A stretch of DNA of 5,177 nucleotides, from positions 1-5,177 of the forward strand of contig CAUEYG010000165.1 in the NCBI GenBank assembly GCA_959021945.1. The letters run 5' to 3'. The notes beneath the pieces are model-generated. The model ran no database searches. It saw nothing but the letters and a program-made list of their open reading frames with translations, and was not told the origin of the DNA. Positions 1 through 5,177 of the stretch are shown one piece after another. Position numbers and translations under genes: made by a program. Position 1 is the first letter of the stretch. Every line of letters starts with the position of its first letter. Source of the stretch: an uncultured Eubacteriales bacterium (GTDB taxonomy: Bacteria; Bacillota; Clostridia; Peptostreptococcales; Anaerovoracaceae).

Positions 1-23
1 GGCTTGGATTTCGCCATTTTTTT
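1..23 (+). terminator. possible Rho-independent terminator cut by the left window edge
   Basis: GGC at 1-3 can pair with GCC at 13-15, and this is followed by A16 and a run of seven T (17-23). If the bases just left of the window continue the pairing (A/T-rich then TGGC), this would be a normal intrinsic terminator for a rightward gene ending outside the window. The matching A-run on the opposite strand would allow it to work in both directions. Only three base pairs are visible, so this is mostly inference from the T-run. Confidence 0.25.
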
Positions 24-28
24 GTTAT

Positions 29-132
29 GAGGCTCTGCTTAGTGAGGGGATTTAGCAGTTTTTATATCTTTTTTTCCGCAACATGCAAAAAAGATATAAA
101 AGTTATGGGCTGCAGCCCCTCATTTTGGCCTC
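29..132. repeat. large imperfect nested inverted repeat
   Basis: Successive blocks pair outward around the AT-rich hairpin at 60-101: GCAG (55-58) with CTGC (110-113), TGAGGGG (43-49) with CCCCTCA (116-122), and GAGGC (29-33) with GCCTC (128-132). The blocks are separated by short unpaired stretches of 1-9 bases. Its right half also contains a perfect 12-base palindrome, GGGCTGCAGCCC (107-118), which offers an alternative local fold. The region could be a structured RNA, the downstream region of nadE, or a decayed small inverted-repeat element. Nothing seen here decides between these. Confidence 0.45.
60..101. repeat. AT-rich hairpin, copy 1 of a repeated stem
   Basis: Left arm TTTTATATCTTTTTT (60-74) is the exact reverse complement of the right arm at 87-101, giving a 15-bp perfect stem around a 12-base loop (75-86). 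The 14-bp core of the stem recurs in a second hairpin at 185-226, with a different loop. The stem is almost all A/T and no U-tract follows it on either strand, so it is not a classical intrinsic terminator. The symmetry is certain from the sequence; its function is unknown. Confidence 0.85.
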
Positions 133-145
133 TTTTCTGCCAATA

Positions 146-178
146 GGCTGTTTTCCCTTTTTTTCGGGCCCGCCAGCC
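146..178. repeat. small inverted repeat between the two AT-rich hairpins
   Basis: GGCTG (146-150) pairs with CAGCC (174-178), and CCC (155-157) can pair inside it with GGG (166-168) across an eight-T run (157-164). CGGGCCCG (165-172) is itself a perfect palindrome and competes with that inner pairing. Short arms like these may arise by chance; it is listed because the whole flank is rich in such symmetry. Confidence 0.3.
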
Positions 179-184
179 TTATAT

Positions 185-226
185 TTTTATATCTTTTTAG
201 AAGAAAAGCATCAAAAAGATATAAAA
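185..226. repeat. AT-rich hairpin, copy 2 of a repeated stem
   Basis: TTTTATATCTTTTT (185-198) pairs perfectly with its reverse complement at 213-226, around a 14-base loop (199-212). With one bulged T (184), the pairing continues for three more bases (181-183 with 227-229). The 14-bp stem is identical to the core of the hairpin at 60-101, while the loops differ, which suggests a repeated element or conserved stem. It starts 48 bases past the nadE stop, so it would lie in the 3' end of a nadE transcript, but no U-tract follows it in that direction. Confidence 0.85.
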
Positions 227-273
227 TATGCAATTCTTGCCCCAGCGGCAGGGCAGATTCCGTCCATCAGGAA

Positions 274-2259
274 CTAGGCTTTTTCCGTTTGCGCCAGCCA
301 AATGGAGGCATCCGCATCGCTTGGCATGCGCCAGTCACCTCGCGGAGACAGGCTGACAGAGCCAACCTTAGGGCCGTCAGGCACACAACTGCGCTTAAAC
401 TGCTGAGAAAAGAACCGGCGGTAAAAGACAGTCATCCACTTTTTGATAAAAGCTTCATCATACTCACCTGCAAAGGCATGTTTCGCTGTATAGAGCAGCT
501 TTTCCGGCTCCATGCCCCACCGAATGGTGTAGTAAATAAAAAAGTCATGGAGAATATAAGGCCCTACACTTTCCTCTGTTTTTTGGGCAATTTCCCCATT
601 TGGATCAGGAGGCAGCAGCTCCGGGGAAATGGGCGTATCCAAAATATCCTGTAGTGTTTTTTTCAAGAGCGCATTGTCCGAGCTGAAATGGGGGTCCTCA
701 TCAGGGCCGCTCAGCTTGTTTTCCATGACCCACTTTACGACAAAACGGACCAAAGTCTTTGGAACACTGGCATTGACGCCATACATGGACATATGATCTC
801 CGTTATAAGTACACCAGCCAAGGGCCATTTCCGAAAGATCGCCGGTACCCACCACCAGGCCCCCTTCTTTGTTGGCCATATCCATGAGGATTTGGGTGCG
901 CTCTCTTGCCTGAGAATTTTCATAAGTTACATCGTGCTGATCAGGATCATGATCAATATCGCAGAAATGCTGATTGACCGCATCCTTAATGGAAATCTCC
1001 CGAACCTGAGCGCCCAGCAGCTTCATAATCGTAAGGGCATTATGATAAGTCTTGCCTGTGGTTCCAAAACCGGGCATGGTGATGGCAACAATGTCGCTGG
1101 CAGGCCGTCCGATCAGCTTGTGGGTATGGGCTGTTACCAGCAGAGCAAGGGTAGAATCCAGACCGCCGGAAATGCCCACCACTGACTTTTTAGAGTGAGA
1201 ATGTTCAATTCGTTTTGCCAGCCCTGCTGACTGAAGGCTAAAAATTTCCCCGCACCGCTGGTCGATTTGGCGGCTGTCTTCAGGCACAAAGGGATTCTTG
1301 GCATAATGGCGGAACAGTTTATCAGACTGCCGGACCAGCCTGATAGGGCTGAGGACAACATGTTCAAACTTGTCCTGATCTCCATAAGCAGCAGCACACT
1401 GACCAAGATCCGGATTCTGAGACCGTTCAAAACCAATTCTCTGAAAATCAATTTCACTGTAATAGACAGCATTTTCCCTGGCAAAACGCTGACTTTCCTT
1501 TAAAATAACGCCGTTTTCTGCAATTATGCTGTGGCCGCTGAATACCACGTCAGTTGTTGACTCTGTTACTCCAGCGGAAGTATAAACATAGGCGCAGTTG
1601 CTTTTTGCGCTTTGCATCATCACTAGGTTTTTCCGATAATCAGCTTTGCCTACTGTGTCATTGCTGGCAGATGGATTAAAGATAATATGAGCTCCGCTGA
1701 GGGCAGCCTGAGAGCCTGGGGAAACAGGCATCCAAAGATCTTCACAAATTTCAGCAGCAACAGAAAGCTCCGCAGCCTGGTCTGTAAAAATCAGATTTCC
1801 AAAAGGAACTTCTTTTCCAAAGAGAAAAAGGGTTTTGTGCAGTTTTGAGCGCTGAACACCGCTTGTAAACCAGCGGGGCTCATAATATTCCTTGGAGCCG
1901 GGAAGAAACATTTTAGGCACAATGCCTTTGATTTCTCCCTCCTGAAGCACAGCGGCACAATTGTACAGCAGATTTTCCAGGCGCAGATAACAGCCTAAGA
2001 TAATGACCGTTTGGGTATGGGCTGTTTCTGCACAAATCCGCTCAAGAGCTGCCAACTGGCTTTGATACAAATGCTCTTGATAAAACAGATCTCCGCAGCT
2101 ATAGCCTGTAATACAAAGCTCCGGAAAAACCAGGAACCCTGTGCCCTTTTCCTCCGCATCTTTTATAAGAGCAAAGATCTGCTCCGTATTATATTGCGTG
2201 TTTGCTACTTTCAGAGCAGGGACTGCAGCCCCCACCCGGACTAAACCTAAATTTTTCAT
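274..2259 (-). CDS. nadE: glutamine-dependent NAD(+) synthetase
   Basis: This 661-residue enzyme makes NAD from deamido-NAD, ATP and glutamine, the last step of cytoplasmic NAD synthesis. Residues about 5-275 form a nitrilase-type glutaminase domain that frees ammonia. Its catalytic triad is visible as E47 (FPELCITGY), K116 (VPKMFLP) and C172 (EICEDLW), at nearly the same numbers as in Mycobacterium tuberculosis NadE. Residues about 330-650 form the synthetase domain, with the ATP-pyrophosphatase loop SGGLDS at 364-369, GTGDLSE at 471-477 and a conserved tail, PDGPKVGS, at 627-634. The length fits the long two-domain family (M. tuberculosis about 679) rather than the short ammonia-only NadE. 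The start is fixed by AAGGAGA nine bases upstream of ATG; the stop is TAG. The gene is divergent from yhaM and stands alone here. No frameshift or missing motif is seen. Confidence 0.97.
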   Translation of the reverse strand: MKNLGLVRVGAAVPALKVANTQYNTEQIFALIKDAEEKGTGFLVFPELCITGYSCGDLFYQEHLYQSQLAALERICAETAHTQTVIILGCYLRLENLLYNCAAVLQEGEIKGIVPKMFLPGSKEYYEPRWFTSGVQRSKLHKTLFLFGKEVPFGNLIFTDQAAELSVAAEICEDLWMPVSPGSQAALSGAHIIFNPSASNDTVGKADYRKNLVMMQSAKSNCAYVYTSAGVTESTTDVVFSGHSIIAENGVILKESQRFARENAVYYSEIDFQRIGFERSQNPDLGQCAAAYGDQDKFEHVVLSPIRLVRQSDKLFRHYAKNPFVPEDSRQIDQRCGEIFSLQSAGLAKRIEHSHSKKSVVGISGGLDSTLALLVTAHTHKLIGRPASDIVAITMPGFGTTGKTYHNALTIMKLLGAQVREISIKDAVNQHFCDIDHDPDQHDVTYENSQARERTQILMDMANKEGGLVVGTGDLSEMALGWCTYNGDHMSMYGVNASVPKTLVRFVVKWVMENKLSGPDEDPHFSSDNALLKKTLQDILDTPISPELLPPDPNGEIAQKTEESVGPYILHDFFIYYTIRWGMEPEKLLYTAKHAFAGEYDEAFIKKWMTVFYRRFFSQQFKRSCVPDGPKVGSVSLSPRGDWRMPSDADASIWLAQTEKA

Positions 2260-2268
2260 TGGTAAACA

Positions 2269-2275
2269 TCTCCTT
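2269..2275 (-). promoter_or_regulatory. nadE ribosome binding site
   Basis: AAGGAGA on the minus strand, nine bases before the nadE ATG (2257-2259), is a near-perfect Shine-Dalgarno and fixes that start. Confidence 0.9.
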
Positions 2276-2278
2276 AAG

Positions 2279-2290
2279 TGACCTAAGTCA
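2279..2290. promoter_or_regulatory. TGAC-N4-GTCA dyad in the nadE leader, candidate operator
   Basis: TGACCTAAGTCA has perfect four-base arms around a four-base centre. It lies just downstream of the transcription start predicted from the nadE -10 box and just upstream of the nadE Shine-Dalgarno, a place where a repressor could block transcription. The arms are short, and I do not recognise the site as that of a named regulator. Confidence 0.3.
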
Positions 2291-2302
2291 TGATTTCTCC
2301 TT

Positions 2303-2331
2303 ATTATATACTATTTTAAAAAAATTAAAAA
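2303..2331 (-). promoter_or_regulatory. predicted nadE promoter
   Basis: On the minus strand there is a perfect -10 box, TATAAT (2308-2303). Seventeen bases upstream is a weak -35, TTTTTA (2331-2326), embedded in an A/T tract. The start of transcription would be near 2296, giving a leader of about 37 bases that carries the nadE Shine-Dalgarno. The -10 and position are good; the -35 is poor. Confidence 0.55.
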
Positions 2332-2343
2332 GGCTCACTTTTC

Positions 2344-2373
2344 TTGAAACATGGACCGCCCTTGTTATATAAT
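2344..2373 (+). promoter_or_regulatory. predicted yhaM-recD2 promoter
   Basis: TTGAAA (2344-2349) and TATAAT (2368-2373) are separated by 18 bases, a close match to the sigma-A consensus. Transcription should start near 2380, about 29 bases before the yhaM ATG. The A-rich tract at 2318-2331 sits in the position of an UP element. It probably drives both yhaM and recD2, since only ten bases separate those genes. Confidence 0.75.
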
Positions 2374-2385
2374 GATGCTATCATT
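2371..2385. promoter_or_regulatory. AATGAT-N3-ATCATT dyad over the yhaM -10 and start site, candidate operator
   Basis: AATGAT (2371-2376) and ATCATT (2380-2385) are perfect inverted repeats around GCT. The dyad overlaps the last three bases of the -10 box and covers the expected transcription start, a classic repressor position. As RNA it could also form a tiny 5' hairpin, depending on the exact start. No known regulator is assigned. Confidence 0.35.
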
Positions 2386-2388
2386 TTA

Positions 2389-2396
2389 GAGAGGAA
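2389..2396 (+). promoter_or_regulatory. yhaM ribosome binding site
   Basis: GAGAGGAA precedes the yhaM ATG (2409). Counting from AGGA, the spacer is 13 bases, longer than the usual 6-9. No other in-frame start lies closer upstream, and the OB-fold sequence begins at once, so the start is kept; initiation may be moderate. Confidence 0.65.
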
Positions 2397-2408
2397 TTTT
2401 TCGTACAT

Positions 2409-3368
2409 ATGAAAGAATTTTATATAGCAAATATAAAGCCGGGACAGGAAGTCACTGATTTTTTTATGGTAAAATCCATTGCTGTAAAGCTGGGATCCAA
2501 TAAAAAGCAGTATCTGGACTTGATGCTGGGGGACAAGAGCGGAGAAATATCAGCCAAAAAATGGGATGTGTCTGATGAAGAGCTGCCATCCCTTTCTCAG
2601 ATTAAAGAAGGAGATATCATTAAAATACGGGCCAATGTGACAGAATGGAACGGGCTAAAGCAGTTTCGGGTCATGCGTGTGCGCAGGAGGGGAGATCAGG
2701 ATCCTATCGATATTGGAGATTTTATTAAGGCTGCTCCCGAAAAGCCGGAAGACATGTATCAATACATTATGGAAACGGCTCAGAACTTTGGAGATGAAGA
2801 TTTAAAAAAGCTGTGCGTCAAAGTTTTGACGGACAACAAGGAAAAACTGATGTATTATCCGGCAGCGCAAAAAAATCACCACGCAGAAATGGCAGGGCTT
2901 TTATACCATATTAAAAGAATGCTCATGAATGGAGAGCGTATGTGTCAGGTTTATACCAATTTGAATCAAGACTTGGTTTTAGCAGGCGTAATCCTCCATG
3001 ATATGGAAAAGCTCAATGAGATTGAATCAAATGAGCTGGGAATTTCATCCGGCTATTCCTTTGAGGGGCAGATGCTGGGGCATCTGATTCAGGGCGTCAA
3101 GACCATAGATCGTTTGGGGGAAGAACTGAGCTTTCCGAGAGAAAAAACAATCATGCTGGAGCATATGATTTTGTCTCATCATTATGAGCCGGAATTCGGA
3201 AGCCCGAAAAAACCTCTCTTTCCAGAGGCGGAAATCCTGCATTACTTAGATGTAATTGACGCCAGAATGTTTGATATGCAGGACGCCCTGGACAAAACAG
3301 AGCCGGGCGGCTTTAGCGAGCGGGTGTGGACCCTGGATAACCGCAGGCTGTACAAACCTGAGGAATGA
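2409..3368 (+). CDS. yhaM: YhaM-like 3'-5' exoribonuclease (OB-fold plus HD domain)
   Basis: A 319-residue soluble protein, close to the 314 residues of Bacillus subtilis YhaM. Residues about 12-95 look like an OB-fold nucleic-acid-binding domain (LDLMLGDKSGEISAKKWD at 36-53, then EGDIIKIRANV). Residues about 155-290 are the metal-dependent HD phosphohydrolase domain. Likely ligands or conserved sites are H157/H158 and H167 (GLLYH), the HD pair H197-D198, H252 and H257-H258, and D281. Family members degrade RNA from the 3' end in a metal-dependent way; that activity here is inferred from homology. The HD motif reads HDMEK where many relatives have HDxGK. The gene starts a likely operon with recD2, ten bases downstream. 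There is no signal peptide or membrane segment, and the frame is intact. Confidence 0.92.
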   Translation: MKEFYIANIKPGQEVTDFFMVKSIAVKLGSNKKQYLDLMLGDKSGEISAKKWDVSDEELPSLSQIKEGDIIKIRANVTEWNGLKQFRVMRVRRRGDQDPIDIGDFIKAAPEKPEDMYQYIMETAQNFGDEDLKKLCVKVLTDNKEKLMYYPAAQKNHHAEMAGLLYHIKRMLMNGERMCQVYTNLNQDLVLAGVILHDMEKLNEIESNELGISSGYSFEGQMLGHLIQGVKTIDRLGEELSFPREKTIMLEHMILSHHYEPEFGSPKKPLFPEAEILHYLDVIDARMFDMQDALDKTEPGGFSERVWTLDNRRLYKPEE

Positions 3369-3369
3369 T

Positions 3370-3374
3370 GGAGG
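3370..3374 (+). promoter_or_regulatory. recD2 ribosome binding site
   Basis: GGAGG lies four bases before the ATG at 3379 and two bases past the yhaM TGA. It selects this start over the out-of-frame ATGs at 3365 and 3368, and its closeness to the upstream stop suggests translational coupling. Confidence 0.85.
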
Positions 3375-3378
3375 AACC

Positions 3379-5177
3379 ATGGAAGAAAAACAGGGAGTTA
3401 TTGCTGACATCATCTTTCACAACAGTGATAATGGTTATACCATTGCAGTAGTGGAAACAGAGGAAGAACAATTTACTGCAGTAGGAAGCCTGCCGGGATG
3501 CAGAAAGGGCAGCAGCTATCTGCTTCGGGGAAAATGGAAGATTCATCCTACCTATGGGGAGCAGTTTGCCTTTCAAACTTTTGAAGAGGTGATGCCTTCT
3601 ACAGAAGACGGCATTGAAGAGTTCCTCTCTTCCGGCGTTCTAAAAGGCATTGGAAAGAAAACGGCTGCTGCCATTGTGGCCAGATTTGGAAGTGAAACCT
3701 TTGAGATCATTGAAAAAACGCCGGAAAGACTGTCCGAGATACCGGGAATCGGCGAAAAAAAGGCGGAGGCAGTAGCTGAGGCTTTTCGCAGTCACAGGCA
3801 GTTTGCTGAAATCACGTTGTATCTGCAGCAATTTGGAATTAACGCAGATTATGCGATGAAGCTGTACAAAGTCTACGGCGCTGATACGATTGTAGCAGTG
3901 CAGGAGAACCCTTACCGCCTGGCAGAAGATATCTTTGGCATTGGATTTAAAAAAGCGGATAAGATTGCCGGCCGTATGGGAATTGCCAGGGATGACGAGC
4001 ACCGCATTAAAAGCGGCATCCGTTTTACCTTATGGTATTTTGCCGGAGAAGGAAATACCTTCCTGCCTCAGAACGTGCTCTGTGAAAAGGCAGGAGCTTT
4101 GCTGGAAGTAGAAAGTGAAAAGATCAAGGAAGCTCTGGTAGAAATGGCCTTTCAGGGCGATGTACATATTGAAAATCTGGAAAACAGAAATGTGGTTTTC
4201 CTAATGCCTTATTATCTGGCAGAGCAAAATGTCTGCAAGTGCCTTACTGCTATTAATTCGGCAGCATTAAAGCCAATTGGGGCAGATCTGGACAGCCTTC
4301 TGGCAGTAACAGAACAGGAGAGCGGGATCTCCCTTTCTGAGAACCAAAAATTTGCAGTAAAGGCGTCTTTAAAACAGGGAGCATCGGTCATAACAGGAGG
4401 CCCGGGTACAGGAAAGACGACCATTATCAATTCAATCATTCACATTTTGCAGCACAGCGGATTGAAAACAGCCATTGCAGCGCCTACAGGCAGAGCGGCA
4501 AAGCGGATTACAGAAACCTCCGGCTATGAAGCATCCACCATCCACCGCCTGCTGGAATATTACTATTCAGAAAGCGAGGAGTCCATGCGGTTTGGAAAGA
4601 CTGCGGAGGACCCTCTTGACTATGACGCTGTTATCATCGATGAAGCGTCTATGATTGATCTGATGCTGATGAACGGTTTGGCAAGTGCAATACGGCCCGG
4701 CACCCGGCTCATTCTTGTGGGAGATGCTGACCAGCTGCCATCTGTAGGAGCAGGAAACGTGCTGCGGGATATTATTGACAGCGAATATATTTACTGTGTC
4801 AAGCTGACGGAAATTTTCAGACAGGCAAGGGAGAGCCTGATTGTTGTCAATGCTCACAAAATCAATAAAGGAGAATATCCTTACTGCAATGAAAAGGAAA
4901 AGGATTTTTTCATGATGCGGCAAAAGACAGAAAAGGATATGCTGCAGATGATAAAAGATTTGTGTACAAGAAGGCTGCCCGCCTATTATACAGACCTGAT
5001 GCCAGTGCGGGATATGCAGATTCTCACTCCTGTGAGAAAGGGACTGTTAGGGAGCATAAATTTAAATAAAGAGCTGCAGGACGTGTTAAACCCACCTTGC
5101 CCGGAGCTGGAAGAGCGAAAGCTTGGAGAGCGGATTTTCCGGGAGCATGACAAGGTGATGCAGATTAAAAACAATTA
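3379..5177 (+). CDS. recD2: RecD2-like (YrrC family) DNA helicase, 3' end beyond the window
   Basis: An open frame of 599 codons that is still uninterrupted at the right edge. RecD2 proteins are usually about 715-800 residues, so roughly three quarters is present. The order fits RecD2: an N-terminal OB-like segment (1-70), helix-hairpin-helix DNA-binding motifs at 86-104 (VLKGIGKKTA), 118-136 (LSEIPGIGEKKA) and about 185-197 (IFGIGFKKADKIA), then the SF1B motor. Visible motor motifs are Walker A GGPGTGKTT at 340-348 (K346), motif Ia APTGRAAKR at 368-376, Walker B IIDEAS at 419-424 (D421, E422), GDADQLPSVG at 448-457 and the arginine motif EIFRQ at 478-482 (R481). The family unwinds DNA 5'-3' and acts in replication and repair without RecBC. 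The C-terminal motor motifs lie outside the window. An ordinary RecD subunit is unlikely because of the helix-hairpin-helix N-terminus. Confidence 0.95.
   Translation, partial: MEEKQGVIADIIFHNSDNGYTIAVVETEEEQFTAVGSLPGCRKGSSYLLRGKWKIHPTYGEQFAFQTFEEVMPSTEDGIEEFLSSGVLKGIGKKTAAAIVARFGSETFEIIEKTPERLSEIPGIGEKKAEAVAEAFRSHRQFAEITLYLQQFGINADYAMKLYKVYGADTIVAVQENPYRLAEDIFGIGFKKADKIAGRMGIARDDEHRIKSGIRFTLWYFAGEGNTFLPQNVLCEKAGALLEVESEKIKEALVEMAFQGDVHIENLENRNVVFLMPYYLAEQNVCKCLTAINSAALKPIGADLDSLLAVTEQESGISLSENQKFAVKASLKQGASVITGGPGTGKTTIINSIIHILQHSGLKTAIAAPTGRAAKRITETSGYEASTIHRLLEYYYSESEESMRFGKTAEDPLDYDAVIIDEASMIDLMLMNGLASAIRPGTRLILVGDADQLPSVGAGNVLRDIIDSEYIYCVKLTEIFRQARESLIVVNAHKINKGEYPYCNEKEKDFFMMRQKTEKDMLQMIKDLCTRRLPAYYTDLMPVRDMQILTPVRKGLLGSINLNKELQDVLNPPCPELEERKLGERIFREHDKVMQIKNN

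Noticed and set aside
1..17. A minus-strand ATG at 17-15 opening a frame (MAKSK...) that leaves the window on the left
   Set aside because: There is no Shine-Dalgarno before it, only an A-run that is better explained as the complement of a terminator T-tract. Five codons are too few to judge.
60..226. A short CRISPR array
   Set aside because: The repeated unit alternates in orientation, the intervals are unequal and there is no constant repeat-spacer pattern or cas gene.
185..255. A classical intrinsic terminator for nadE
   Set aside because: The AT-rich hairpin has no following U-tract in the nadE direction. The small TGCCC/GGGCA stem (238-242 with 251-255) is also not followed by one. Termination may still occur here, but it cannot be shown from the sequence.
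83..277. A 64-residue plus-strand ORF in the nadE downstream flank
   Set aside because: It has no Shine-Dalgarno, runs through both AT-rich repeat arms and overlaps the end of nadE. The hydrophobic stretch reflects T-rich DNA.
289..1503. Plus-strand ORFs at 289-654, 688-1185 and 1267-1503 opposite nadE, plus minus-strand ORFs at 735-923 and 1134-1484
   Set aside because: They overlap the well-supported NadE frame on the opposite strand or in a shifted frame, have no recognisable protein features, and NadE is intact across them.
3313..5174. Minus-strand ORFs opposite yhaM and recD2 (3313-3576, 3640-4002, 4212-4439, 4567-4923, 4986-5174)
   Set aside because: They lie antisense to RecD2, whose motifs run continuously over this stretch. 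They show no motifs or ribosome binding sites of their own.

Overview
The window reads as ordinary low-to-mid GC Firmicutes chromosome, most likely from a member of the Clostridia. The basis is strong AGGAGG-type ribosome binding sites, sigma-A-like promoters, AT-rich intergenic DNA and the families present: a glutamine-dependent NadE, a YhaM-type HD nuclease and a stand-alone RecD2 helicase. The genus cannot be named from the sequence alone.

Layout. Bases 1-273 hold no convincing gene. They contain a dense set of inverted repeats, including two hairpins about 125 bp apart that share nearly the same AT-rich stem, and possibly the tail of a terminator cut by the left edge. Bases 274-2259 (minus strand) encode a complete glutamine-dependent NAD synthetase. 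Bases 2260-2408 are a compact divergent promoter region, with a good promoter and ribosome binding site for each direction and a small dyad at each promoter. Bases 2409-3368 (plus strand) encode a complete YhaM-like OB-fold/HD-domain 3'-5' exoribonuclease. Ten bases after its stop, with its own Shine-Dalgarno, begins a RecD2-like superfamily 1B DNA helicase (3379 onward). It stays open to the right edge, so only its first 599 codons are present.

How the genes relate. yhaM and recD2 look like one transcription unit joining a single-strand nuclease and a DNA helicase, which suggests a nucleic-acid maintenance operon. nadE is transcribed away from them and completes NAD biosynthesis, so it shares only the intergenic control region. 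All three proteins keep their catalytic motifs and look functional.

I found no mobile element, CRISPR array, tRNA, rRNA or defence system, and I do not think the coding part hides an undescribed system. The least explained DNA is the repeat-rich stretch at 1-273, followed by the dyads in the divergent promoter region.
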